A model generated the notes under the pieces. The model did no database searches and was not told where the DNA came from. It saw only the letters and a list, made by a program, of their open reading frames with translations. A stretch of 64,000 nt of DNA, from positions 1 to 64,000 of the forward strand of contig CACNHT010000001.1 of NCBI GenBank assembly GCA_902620285.1, given 5' to 3'. The DNA comes from an uncultured Alphaproteobacteria bacterium (GTDB lineage: Bacteria; Pseudomonadota; Alphaproteobacteria; HIMB59; GCA-002718135). Made by a program: the position numbers and the translations under genes. Of this stretch, positions 55,330 through 63,631 are shown in pieces; positions within the stretch are counted from its first letter, which is position 1; each line of letters begins with the position of its first letter.

Positions 55330-56805
55330 ATGGGAAAAAAAGCAGTAGTTATAGGAAGTGGTTTTGGGGGTATTGCGATTAGTTTAAGATTAAAAAAATT
55401 GGGCTACGATACAACAATTATTGAAAAACTAGACGACCTTGGAGGAAGAGCAAGAGTTTTTGAAGTGAATGGATTTAAACATGATGCTGGACCAACAGTC
55501 ATAACAGCACCATTTCTTTTTGATGAATTATTTAGTTTATTTGGAAAAAAAAGAGAAGATTATTTGAATTTTGTTCCTCTTGAACCCTGGTATAGATATT
55601 ATTTTCATGATGGTAAGACTTTTGATTATTGTTCTACAGTTGAAAAAACAAACAGTGAGATAAGTAAATTTGATAAAAGGGACATAAAAGGATATTCAAA
55701 CCTTTTAAATCAATCAAAAAAAATATTTGATGTGGGTTTTACTAAACTAGCTGACAAACCATTCATTTCTTTTTTCAAAATGTTAGGCGTCATTCCCAAT
55801 TTAATTATTTTAAAAAGTTATTTCACAGTATCTCAACTTGTAAACAGCTATCTAAAAAACCCTTATCTTAGAAAAGCATTTTCAATTCACCCTCTTTTAG
55901 TTGGAGGTGATCCACATACAACAACATCAATTTATGCTTTAATTCATTATTTAGAAAGAAAATGGGGCGTGTTCTTTTGTATGGGTGGTACTGGTAAAAT
56001 TGTATCTGAGTTAAAAAAATTAATGGTTGATTCTGGTGTTAAAATTAAAACAAATACAGAAGCTAAAGAGTTTATTGTTGAAAAAAATAAGATTACAAAA
56101 ATATTAACAAATAATGAAGAAATTACTGATCTAGACTTAGTTGTTTGCAATGCTGACCCACCAATGGTTTATTCCAATCTTTTAAAAAAACAAAATTTAA
56201 GCAGACCTGTATTAAAAGAAAAAAACTTATTGTATTCAATGGGGCTTTTTGTTCTTTTCTTTGGAACAAAAAAACAATACCATAAAGTTGCTCACCATAC
56301 TATTTGGATGACTGAAAGATTTAAATCTTTACTTAATGATATATTTAAAAATAAAATTTTATCTGATGATTTCTCCTTATATATTCACAGGCCTACTGCA
56401 ACAGACAAGTCATTTGCTCCAGATGGTTGTGATAGTTTTTACGTTTTATGCCCAGTACCTAATTTACAAGGCAAAATTGATTGGGATGTTGAATCAGAAA
56501 ACCTTAAAAATAAGATAGTTAAAGAATTATCACAAACAATTATGCCAGATTTAGAAAAGAGTATTACAGATGTTTTTTGGATGAATCCTAAAGATTTTAA
56601 AAATGATTATAATTCTATGCACGGAGCCGGTTTTTCCATAGCTCCAATCTTTACACAATCAGCTTGGTTTAGATACCACAACAAGGATAAAAAAATTAAA
56701 AACCTATATTTTTCGGCGGCAGGTTCTCATCCAGGCGCTGGAATACCAGGAGTTCTTTCATCAGCTAAAGTTGTTGAAAACATAATTAAAGCTGAATTAA
56801 AATAA
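55330..56805 (+). CDS. crtI: phytoene desaturase
   Basis: CrtI-type carotenoid desaturase of 491 residues, converting phytoene to lycopene with FAD. KKAVVIGSGFGGIAISLRLKKLGYDTTIIEKLDDLGGRARVFEVNGFKHDAGPTVITAPFLFDELF is the classical N-terminus. VGGDPHTTTSIYALIHYLERKWGVFFCMGGTGKIV and the C-terminal YFSAAGSHPGAGIPGVLSSAKVV are diagnostic. It starts the crtI-crtB-crtY-blh operon; crtB follows after two bases. Confidence 0.97.
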   Translation: MGKKAVVIGSGFGGIAISLRLKKLGYDTTIIEKLDDLGGRARVFEVNGFKHDAGPTVITAPFLFDELFSLFGKKREDYLNFVPLEPWYRYYFHDGKTFDYCSTVEKTNSEISKFDKRDIKGYSNLLNQSKKIFDVGFTKLADKPFISFFKMLGVIPNLIILKSYFTVSQLVNSYLKNPYLRKAFSIHPLLVGGDPHTTTSIYALIHYLERKWGVFFCMGGTGKIVSELKKLMVDSGVKIKTNTEAKEFIVEKNKITKILTNNEEITDLDLVVCNADPPMVYSNLLKKQNLSRPVLKEKNLLYSMGLFVLFFGTKKQYHKVAHHTIWMTERFKSLLNDIFKNKILSDDFSLYIHRPTATDKSFAPDGCDSFYVLCPVPNLQGKIDWDVESENLKNKIVKELSQTIMPDLEKSITDVFWMNPKDFKNDYNSMHGAGFSIAPIFTQSAWFRYHNKDKKIKNLYFSAAGSHPGAGIPGVLSSAKVVENIIKAELK

Positions 56806-56807
56806 TA

Positions 56808-57689
56808 ATGATTGATTTAAAGCTCAATTCATCTGCTGACCTTAAAAAAGAGGGCAAAAGTTTTTACTGGGCAAGTTTTTTTTTACCAAAAAGTTACAAA
56901 AAAAATGCTGGGATTCTTTATTCAATTTGTAGATATTTTGATGATGTTGCTGATAAATATAGCGAAGATCAAACTATCTATCTCAAAAATTCAATTGAAG
57001 AAATAAGGACCAATAAAAATAATAAAGTAAATACTTTTTTACAAAAAAATGAAATTAACAATTTAATTTTTATAGATTTAATTGAGGGATTAATCTTGGA
57101 TCAGAAAAAAATAAGAATTCAAAACAAGGAAGAACTTATAAAATACTCCTATCATGTTGCTGGCACTGTTGGATTAATGATGTCTAAAATTATAGGAGTA
57201 AAACATGAAAAGGCAGCACGATCCGCAATCGATTTAGGTATTGGAATGCAGTTAACAAATATAGCGAGAGATGTTTATGAAGACTCTAAAATGAAAAGAA
57301 TATATTTACCTGCTAATTGGATACCTGGTATATCATTAAAAAATTTAACTGATCTTCATAACAAAAGTTTTGAAAAAGATGAAAGAATATCAAATGCAAT
57401 TCATGAAGTAATAGGACTTTCAGATAAGTTTTATGAAAATGGTTTTGCTGGTTTAAAATATATCCCAATATCTTCCAGATTAGGGATATTCATTGCGGCT
57501 AATATTTATAGAGCTATTGGTATAAAAATTAAATCTAATAAAAAAAAATATTTAAGAGAAAGGGTATATTTAAACTTATTAGAAAAATCTTTAATTACAC
57601 TTAAATCAATTTTACTTTTTATTTTCATCCCTTTTATGAAATATCAGTATCAAAAAATTAGAGATAAACTCCCAAATGAAAATTTATAA
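56808..57689 (+). CDS. crtB: phytoene synthase
   Basis: Squalene/phytoene synthase family enzyme of 293 residues joining two GGPP. KSFYWASFFLPKSYKKNAGILYSICRYFDDVADKY has the first Asp-rich motif (DDVAD); GIGMQLTNIARDVYEDSKMKRIYLP has the second (NIARDVYED). The GGPP synthase gene crtE, needed to make the substrate, is not in the window. It overlaps crtY by 14 bases. Confidence 0.96.
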   Translation: MIDLKLNSSADLKKEGKSFYWASFFLPKSYKKNAGILYSICRYFDDVADKYSEDQTIYLKNSIEEIRTNKNNKVNTFLQKNEINNLIFIDLIEGLILDQKKIRIQNKEELIKYSYHVAGTVGLMMSKIIGVKHEKAARSAIDLGIGMQLTNIARDVYEDSKMKRIYLPANWIPGISLKNLTDLHNKSFEKDERISNAIHEVIGLSDKFYENGFAGLKYIPISSRLGIFIAANIYRAIGIKIKSNKKKYLRERVYLNLLEKSLITLKSILLFIFIPFMKYQYQKIRDKLPNENL

Positions 57690-58758
57690 AGCTGCAATAA
57701 TTGGCTTAGGCCCTAGCGGTTTAGCTGTAAATAAAATTCTTTACGGAGATAGTAGTAAAGAAATCATTGCATTTGAAAGTGAAGATATAAACAAAAGAAA
57801 TAATATTTTTGGTTTTTGGTTAACAGATTGGATGAAGCCATTTGAAAAAATTATTGAAAAAAAATGGTACAAATGGACTATTGGTAACAAAGATATTGAG
57901 GTAATGCATACAAGTTTAGATAAACCCTACTGTGTCACTAGTTTTAAAACTTGGAAAAAATTTTGCTTAGAAACAAAAAATAAATTAGAAATCATAAACA
58001 AACAAGTTGTTCGATATTTTCCTGAACAAAATTATTTTAAAATAATCACTATAGATGACAAAATATATTACGCTGAAAATATATATGATTCACGATCAGC
58101 AAAAGAAAAAAAAGGTGAATTATTACAACATTTTTTTGGAATTAATATTACCGTAGCAGACAATACTTTTAATGAAGATAATTTAACCTTGATGCATTTT
58201 ACGGAAGAAAATAATGTTTTACATTTTATGTATATCCTACCATTTAGTCACAATAAAGCGCTTGTTGAATCGACAGTCTTTTCAAAAGATGTTTTTCCCA
58301 GTTCCTGGTATAGAGAAAAAATAAATGATTACTTAAAAAAAAATAATATTACTAATTTTAAAGAAGAGAGTTCAGAAAAAGGAGTAATACCAATGTTTTT
58401 TGCAGAGGAGAAAAGATCAGTTAATTCTAATATCTTTAATATCGGTATTAGAGGAGGTGCATGTAAGACCTCTACTGGATATGCCTTTTCATTTCTTATT
58501 AAGCAAATTCAGTTGTTAAAAAATTCAAAGAACAACCATGTAAATATCCATAATTTTTTAGAAAGAAAAATGGATAAGGTTTTTATTAATTTTTTAAAAA
58601 ATAATAGAGAAGATGGAAGGTCATTTATCAAGCTCGCATCTAATCTAAATGGAGATGAATTCCAAAGTTTTATGATGGGTGAATCAAGTTTACTAACTAA
58701 GTTAAAAATTATAAATAGTATGCCCAAACTTCCTTTTATAAAAGAATTATTTAAATAA
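57676..58758 (+). CDS. crtY: lycopene cyclase (CrtY-type, divergent)
   Basis: A 360-residue protein placed as lycopene beta-cyclase. The dinucleotide fold KAAIIGLGPSGLAVNKIL starts it. FGFWLTDWMKPFEKII resembles the conserved YGVW region, LPFSHNKALVESTVFS matches the LPFSPxxxFVEDTYYS motif of CrtY, and IGIRGGACKTSTGYAF matches the G-R-x-G..T-T-G-Y motif with substitutions. The fit is weaker than for crtI and crtB, but position between crtB and blh makes beta-carotene formation the natural role. Confidence 0.82.
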   Translation: MKIYKAAIIGLGPSGLAVNKILYGDSSKEIIAFESEDINKRNNIFGFWLTDWMKPFEKIIEKKWYKWTIGNKDIEVMHTSLDKPYCVTSFKTWKKFCLETKNKLEIINKQVVRYFPEQNYFKIITIDDKIYYAENIYDSRSAKEKKGELLQHFFGINITVADNTFNEDNLTLMHFTEENNVLHFMYILPFSHNKALVESTVFSKDVFPSSWYREKINDYLKKNNITNFKEESSEKGVIPMFFAEEKRSVNSNIFNIGIRGGACKTSTGYAFSFLIKQIQLLKNSKNNHVNIHNFLERKMDKVFINFLKNNREDGRSFIKLASNLNGDEFQSFMMGESSLLTKLKIINSMPKLPFIKELFK

Positions 58759-58759
58759 C

Positions 58760-59578
58760 ATGTTAGCCGACCTTACAATTTTAAATATTATTTCTTTTTT
58801 ATTAATTTTTTTCATTGGTCTTCCCCATGGTTCATTTGATGGTGCGGTTGCCTCTTTAGTAGGTTTTAGTAACAGAATTCAATTTCTACAATTCATATTT
58901 TATTACCTAATTTTATTTTTTCTAGTCATTCTATTTTGGTTATATTTTCCTATTATTGCACTAACGATTTTTATTATAATGACTATTGCTCATTTTGGAT
59001 TATGTGATTGGACAAATTTTAAAATAAATAAATATAAGTATTCTATAAGTTTTACTTATGGAATGACTATTATTTTTGGAATAATATTTTTCAACGAAGA
59101 TCAATCTTTTTTGATATTTGAATATCTGACAAATAATAATATTTATTCAATCCAAAAATATTTTTTTATCCCATATTTTTTAACATTATTATCTATAATA
59201 TATTTTATTTATCTTTCCTTCTTTGAAAAGAAATTACGAAAAGGAATTATTGAGATTCTATTTCTTTTATTAATTTTTTATTTTTTTGATCCATTACTAA
59301 GCTTTGCAATATACTTCTGTTTTTTTCATACTTACAAACATTTAAAACATTTGATTAAAAATATTTATTTAAATTTAAAAAATAAAAAATTTGTGATTTA
59401 CTCCACGATAATTTTTACAGTAATTTCTTGGATTGGGGGTTTAGGAATTGCTTACTATTTAATTCAGAATTTATCATTATATGAGTCAATATTAAAAGTA
59501 ATTTTCATTGGACTTGCTGCTTTAACCCTTCCTCATATGTTACTTGTTGATATTGTCTACAGAAGAAGATTTAAATAA
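58760..59578 (+). CDS. blh: Brp/Blh beta-carotene 15,15'-dioxygenase
   Basis: Polytopic membrane enzyme of 272 residues that cleaves beta-carotene to retinal. Conserved His residues for iron are in GLPHGSFDGAV, TIAHFGLCDW, FFHTYKHL and TLPHMLLVD, all in the Blh pattern, with eight or so hydrophobic segments. It is the last gene of the crtI-crtB-crtY-blh operon. Retinal normally serves a rhodopsin; no opsin gene is in the window, so it must lie elsewhere if present. tRNA-Gly follows after 54 bases. Confidence 0.93.
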   Translation: MLADLTILNIISFLLIFFIGLPHGSFDGAVASLVGFSNRIQFLQFIFYYLILFFLVILFWLYFPIIALTIFIIMTIAHFGLCDWTNFKINKYKYSISFTYGMTIIFGIIFFNEDQSFLIFEYLTNNNIYSIQKYFFIPYFLTLLSIIYFIYLSFFEKKLRKGIIEILFLLLIFYFFDPLLSFAIYFCFFHTYKHLKHLIKNIYLNLKNKKFVIYSTIIFTVISWIGGLGIAYYLIQNLSLYESILKVIFIGLAALTLPHMLLVDIVYRRRFK

Positions 59579-59632
59579 ATCGTTTTCTCAAATATTGACT
59601 TATAAATTCAAAGTGGTAATTGTGTAATTTAT

Positions 59633-59707
59633 GCGGGCGTAGCTCAGGGGTAGAGCGCAACCTTGCCAAGGTTGAAGTCGAGGGTTCGAATCCCTTCGCC
59701 CGCTCCA
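59633..59707 (+). tRNA. tRNA-Gly (anticodon GCC)
   Basis: A full cloverleaf: acceptor GCGGGCG/CGCCCGC, D stem GCTC/GAGC, anticodon stem CAACC/GGTTG with loop TTGCCAA (anticodon GCC), T stem GAGGG/CCCTT with TTCGAAT loop, discriminator T and an encoded CCA. It is 75 nt long. Its 3' 52 bases (59657-59708) are repeated at 60409-60460, marking it as a likely integration target. Confidence 0.97.
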
Positions 59708-59753
59708 AGAGATCCGCCAAATATTAGATCTTGCAGAGTTAGCGAAACGGACT

Positions 59754-59772
59754 CATCGACACTACATCGACA
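59754..59772 (+). repeat. paired CATCGACA repeats, left side
   Basis: CATCGACA-cta-CATCGACA, two identical octamers 11 bp apart (about one helical turn), 46 bases after the tRNA end. A related pair CATCGACA-cta-TATAGACA occurs at 60312-60330 on the other side of the secreted-protein gene, and ATAGACA/TAGACA singles lie at 59863 and 60351. The layout resembles arm-type sites of tyrosine recombinases; this is inference. Confidence 0.45.
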
Positions 59773-59879
59773 GAAATTATAACTTCTTTTAACACTTTAT
59801 ATATGAGTAGTAATAGTTTTGGTTGTTCGATAGTAAATTTTGAAGAAAAGATTAAAAAAAAATAGACAAAGTTTAATCT

Positions 59880-60308
59880 ATGCTTGATAATAAATGTGTG
59901 GGTAAACTTTTTTATGTTGCGTTATTTATTTATTTAATAGCACCCTCTACACTTTTTGCACAAGACGATTTGTCTGGTAAGGGGATCTTCTGCTATAAAG
60001 AAGACGAGTCAAGTGCAAGAGCTATTGGTGTAGAGTTTAGCACTAAAACTCAAGCAATTATTTATTTAGAAGAAAATACTGATCCAAGAAAACAAATTTA
60101 TACATCTTATAAAACTTCAGCTGAACAAGTTGTTATAAAGGATTTGTCAGGATATTATGAGATTTATGTTAATAGAAAAAATTTAACAGTTGAGACATCG
60201 CGGCAGGGTTATTGGTTTGGAAAATTTTGTATTATTGTTGAGCCTAAAGAATTAGAAAATCTATTTATAAAAAGTTTTTCTAAGTTTAAACAGGGCAACA
60301 TTCTTTAA
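59880..60308 (+). CDS. secreted small protein of unknown function, between att-like repeats
   Basis: A 142-residue protein with a signal peptide (FYVALFIYLIAPSTLFA, cleavage before QDD). The mature part, about 115 residues, has two Cys (GIFCYKEDESS and FGKFCIIVEP) that could form a disulfide, and a beta-rich pattern. I do not recognise the family. The gene lies alone between tRNA-Gly and a partial tRNA copy, with short octamer repeats on both sides, so it may be cargo of a small mobile unit. No integrase gene is present. Confidence 0.6.
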   Translation: MLDNKCVGKLFYVALFIYLIAPSTLFAQDDLSGKGIFCYKEDESSARAIGVEFSTKTQAIIYLEENTDPRKQIYTSYKTSAEQVVIKDLSGYYEIYVNRKNLTVETSRQGYWFGKFCIIVEPKELENLFIKSFSKFKQGNIL

Positions 60309-60311
60309 GTC

Positions 60312-60330
60312 CATCGACACTATATAGACA
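60312..60330 (+). repeat. paired CATCGACA/TATAGACA repeats, right side
   Basis: CATCGACA-cta-TATAGACA, the right-hand counterpart of the pair at 59754-59772, with the same 11 bp period. It lies just after the stop of the secreted-protein gene, 78 bases before the partial tRNA copy. Confidence 0.4.
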
Positions 60331-60408
60331 CTCAGCATAAAAAAAATAAAATAGACAGAATATTATGTTATATTTTTATAAGGATTATGGTGAGTAAGTT
60401 CGTACCTG

Positions 60409-60460
60409 GCAACCTTGCCAAGGTTGAAGTCGAGAATTCGAATCCCTTCGCCCGCTCCAA
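60409..60460 (+). mobile_element. partial tRNA-Gly copy (att-like 52 bp direct repeat)
   Basis: GCAACCTTGCCAAGGTTGAAGTCGAG and the following bases through CCAA match tRNA-Gly positions 59657-59708 in 50 of 52 bases; the two changes are GG to AA in the T stem, which would break it. No 5' half is present, so this is not a functional tRNA. A 3'-end duplication of this length is the typical scar of integration into a tRNA gene. The unit between the copies is about 0.75 kb. The stretch 60309-60643 holds only this copy, the short repeats, and a 25-codon open frame at 60510-60587. Confidence 0.85.
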
Positions 60461-60643
60461 ATCCCAATTCCACCTTTATTTTTTAAAATCCATTTGCAAT
60501 TAAGTTGCAATGCAGTTTTACTATTTTGATCATTTAAAAATTAATATAGCAACTAAAGAATTTAATGATTGGGTACATCAAAAATAAATCCTATACTTTT
60601 AATACTTCCATAAATGATTGTTTTTTCTTCATCTTTATAACCA

Positions 60644-61285
60644 TCAATACCATTCATAAAACCAATTTTCATATAAGTTTAAGCTCTTTAATTTGTTAAT
60701 TAACTTTTTGTGATCATTAACCCAAACTTGATTTTTAATAACTAGTTTTGAACCATCAGCACTTGGTATCTTCTTACCTTCTGGATTACCATGAGTTTCA
60801 CAAATTACCATTTCAACCTTTTCTTTATTTTCAATAATTTTAGGCATAATTTCATATTCTGAACCTTCAACATCCAATTTTATTAAGTCTATTTTTTTGT
60901 GTTCACTTAAAATTGTTTTTATATCCAAGCATTTCACGGATATTTTTTTATTTATATCTATTCCATCCTTTTGCGGCTTTAGAGTCGATCTTTGGTTATA
61001 ATCAAAAATATTTTTAGCTTTTTTGTGGAAATATAAAAAAGATGTCCCAGTAAAATTTGAAACAGCAAAATTAAACACTTTAATCTTTGGATTATTTTTA
61101 AATCTATTTATCATATACTTGCAACAACTTATATTAGGTTCATAACAAATAATATTTGAATTAAATTTCTTAAATAACAAATCTGCTATATCTCCAACAT
61201 TTGCTCCTATATCTAATATAATTGAATTACTATCAATGTGATTTAGATTTAATAACATTTCCTGATATTTTGATAAAATGTTCAT
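60644..61285 (-). CDS. FkbM-family methyltransferase
   Basis: SAM-dependent methyltransferase of 213 residues. The SAM motif is SIILDIGANVGDIADLLFKKF, then CYEPNISCCKYMINRF and KIDLIKLDVEGSEYEIMPKIIENK, the FkbM hallmark (LDVEGxE). FkbM enzymes often O-methylate sugars of surface polysaccharides or natural products. It is divergent from the sulfotransferase gene, suggesting a surface-modification island. Acceptor unknown. Confidence 0.9.
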   Translation of the reverse strand: MNILSKYQEMLLNLNHIDSNSIILDIGANVGDIADLLFKKFNSNIICYEPNISCCKYMINRFKNNPKIKVFNFAVSNFTGTSFLYFHKKAKNIFDYNQRSTLKPQKDGIDINKKISVKCLDIKTILSEHKKIDLIKLDVEGSEYEIMPKIIENKEKVEMVICETHGNPEGKKIPSADGSKLVIKNQVWVNDHKKLINKLKSLNLYENWFYEWY

Positions 61286-61364
61286 AAGTAATCTACATTT
61301 AAATAATTTATTAACAAATATATTCTATATACTAATTAAAATAATAAAATTTAAAAAATTTATA

Positions 61365-62216
61365 ATGAAGATTGATTTTAAATTTGTTCCAAGTTTTTCA
61401 ACTTCTATTAATCCTAATTTTAAAAAATCCATTTTTTTTATGCATATACCTAAAAGTGGAGGAACAACAATAGATCATATTTTCATAAAATTATCAAATA
61501 TTCTAAAAAATTTTAATTTTATAAGATGTAAATATGATTCTGATACCAGCAAGATCAGATCATTTTCAAATCTTAACAATAACCCTAAACCGATATTTCT
61601 TTCTGGTCATTTAGATTATGATTTTACTGACAACCTTAAAAATTTTTTTAAATGTACAATTGTTAGAGAGCCAGTAAGTAGAGTAATTTCACATTATAAA
61701 TTCAATATTTTTAAAATGAAGAAAACACCTCAAACGTATTCTTTTGAAAATTTTATTAATGACGAAGTTAATAGTAATAGAGATAATTTAATTACAAGAC
61801 ATTTCTGTGGTCTTTTAAATAAAAATATTGAAATTTCTAATAATGACAAGAAAAATGCAATTAAAAATATTCATAATTTTGATAGTATTTCAACAATTGA
61901 AAATTGGGATAATTTTCTTTCTGATATCTTAACTGAATTTGGTTTGCCCTCAATTATATACTCTAAATTTCAACAACATAATTATGACTTTTCTTACCAT
62001 CCTAGTAAGAAAGATTTAGATTTGATTAAGGAAAACTTTGGATATGATATAGAATTTTATTCAAATGTATCTGAAAGAAAATATAATATTAAATTTAAAA
62101 GGACCCAAGAATATAACAAAGATATTTGTATTGTTTCACCATTTTTAAATGTTGAAAATAAATTATTTAGTGACGAAGAAGTTAAAAAATTATTAATAAA
62201 AAAAAATGAAATCTAA
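61365..62216 (+). CDS. sulfotransferase family protein
   Basis: About 283 residues. KSIFFMHIPKSGGTTIDHIFIKL is the 5'-phosphosulfate loop of PAPS-dependent sulfotransferases (HIPKSGGTT), and CTIVREPVSRVISHYKF is the 3'-phosphate motif. It resembles the Sulfotransfer_2/heparan-sulfate type, which sulfates glycans. I chose the ATG at 61365 because the track start (61278) adds a 29-residue hydrophobic extension that overlaps the FkbM start. The glycosyltransferase gene follows with an 11 base overlap. Confidence 0.85.
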   Translation: MKIDFKFVPSFSTSINPNFKKSIFFMHIPKSGGTTIDHIFIKLSNILKNFNFIRCKYDSDTSKIRSFSNLNNNPKPIFLSGHLDYDFTDNLKNFFKCTIVREPVSRVISHYKFNIFKMKKTPQTYSFENFINDEVNSNRDNLITRHFCGLLNKNIEISNNDKKNAIKNIHNFDSISTIENWDNFLSDILTEFGLPSIIYSKFQQHNYDFSYHPSKKDLDLIKENFGYDIEFYSNVSERKYNIKFKRTQEYNKDICIVSPFLNVENKLFSDEEVKKLLIKKNEI

Positions 62217-62934
62217 ATATTTAATTTTACAAATTGACATCGGTGAAGGAACCCAGTGGGGGAATACAAAAACAATTAATCCAATAAGAGAAATATTTAT
62301 TCCTTCAGTTAAAGAGTATTGTAAAAAATTTAATTATGATCACCAATTAATCACCAAAAGTATTTATGAGGAGAGAAATAAAGAATTTAATTTTTTAGAA
62401 ACCAAAAAAAAACATTATTCTTTTGAAAGATATTTCCATTTCGAAAAAAATTATGAATTCATTATTTATCTTGATAACGACATATACATATATCCAGATG
62501 CAAAAGAATTACCTAAAATTTCTGGTTTAATGAATGTTAAAGAACCTGAGGGAAACAGTTCAAAAATATTTAGAGAGGTTAACAATCTTGACGAGTCTTT
62601 CCCATATTTTAATTCTGGAGTAACATTTTGTGATAAAGAAACAGCGAAAAATCTATCAAATTATATGATATACAGATTAAAAAACAAAATTAGATCTAAA
62701 GGAAAGAATTCTGACAATATGCTATTAAATGAATTTATTATTGAAAATAAAAAAATATTTCAAGAACTGGGTCCAGAGTGGAACTATATGCCTCTTCTTC
62801 CAAATTGTAAAAGAATTAATGAGCCATATTTTTTTCATTTTGTTGGTATTCGAGGAAAAGAAATAATTAATAAACTTCAAGATAATAAAATACCAATTTT
62901 AGATTTTTTGAAAGAAATCAAAAAATTTAATTAA
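62206..62934 (+). CDS. putative GT-A glycosyltransferase
   Basis: A 242-residue soluble protein. FIIYLDNDIYIYPDA near residue 90 holds a DxD motif typical of GT-A (GT8/GT34-like) nucleotide-sugar transferases; FPYFNSGVTFCDKETAKNL and NDNMLLNEFIIEN-like SDNMLLNEF are the acceptor-side blocks seen in galactosyl- and xylosyl-transferases. It forms an operon with the sulfotransferase, supporting glycan assembly. Donor and acceptor cannot be read. Confidence 0.72.
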   Translation: MKSKYLILQIDIGEGTQWGNTKTINPIREIFIPSVKEYCKKFNYDHQLITKSIYEERNKEFNFLETKKKHYSFERYFHFEKNYEFIIYLDNDIYIYPDAKELPKISGLMNVKEPEGNSSKIFREVNNLDESFPYFNSGVTFCDKETAKNLSNYMIYRLKNKIRSKGKNSDNMLLNEFIIENKKIFQELGPEWNYMPLLPNCKRINEPYFFHFVGIRGKEIINKLQDNKIPILDFLKEIKKFN

Positions 62935-62953
62935 TAATTGTTATTATAAAAAT

Positions 62954-63556
62954 TTATTTAGTTTTCATACTTATTCTAATGTTAAAACTTATGACTATTC
63001 TTTCATCTTTAGAAAGATTTTCATTAACAGAATGATCTAAATAACTTGGAAATAATACTAATGCACCCTCTTTAGGGCTTATACCGTTTACTTGAGCGTT
63101 TAATGAATTTGGTGTTGTAGCGTTTGGGTGAGAATAAATTGGCGCAGGTCTAGGGTCATAAAAAATAATATCACCAGAATTTTCTGGAGCTCTAACATAA
63201 TAAGCTCCACTTACAGTGCTATTCCCATGCTGATGTCGCAAGTTTGCTGAACCACCTGTATTTACAATTGCCCACATATTACTAATTTTAGCTATTTGTT
63301 TTTTTGTATCCCAATTCATATCAATCATTAATTGTTCAATATGCTTTGATATAAAAAAGATAAAATTTTGAGGTTCTTTTTCATTAAGATCAAAATCTCT
63401 AGAATGCCATCCCTTTATATTGCTCTTATTTATTCCAACTTGATCACTACTTTGTTGTTTTTTTATATATTCATAAATTTCCTCATTAATTTTCTTATAA
63501 TTATCAAGCTGTATAGTCCAAACAGGCGTGGGGAAAAAAAGATTTGGTTTAGTCAT
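62954..63556 (-). CDS. 2OG-Fe(II) oxygenase (TIGR02466-type)
   Basis: A 200-residue protein with the family opening NLFFPTPVWTIQLDNYKKINEEI. RHQHGNSTVSGAYYVRAPENSGDIIFYDPRPAP carries the first iron ligand region (HQHGNS), and GALVLFPSYLDHSVNENLSKDERIVISFNIRIS carries the distal His and the 2OG-binding Arg. Such genes are frequent in marine bacteria and phages. Substrate unknown. It is convergent with the glycosyltransferase gene, 19 bases away. Confidence 0.87.
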   Translation of the reverse strand: MTKPNLFFPTPVWTIQLDNYKKINEEIYEYIKKQQSSDQVGINKSNIKGWHSRDFDLNEKEPQNFIFFISKHIEQLMIDMNWDTKKQIAKISNMWAIVNTGGSANLRHQHGNSTVSGAYYVRAPENSGDIIFYDPRPAPIYSHPNATTPNSLNAQVNGISPKEGALVLFPSYLDHSVNENLSKDERIVISFNIRISMKTK

Positions 63557-63631
63557 TATTTATATTTATAGTAATTTGTAGTGCCAGTAAACAAATCTAA
63601 ATATTTACAGTAATAAAAAATAGTATTTAGT

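Noticed and set aside
60510-60587. 25-codon open frame MQFYYFDHLKINIATKEF... after the partial tRNA copy
   Set aside because: Too short and without a recognisable family or ribosome site; may be a gene tail remnant, but chance is just as likely.
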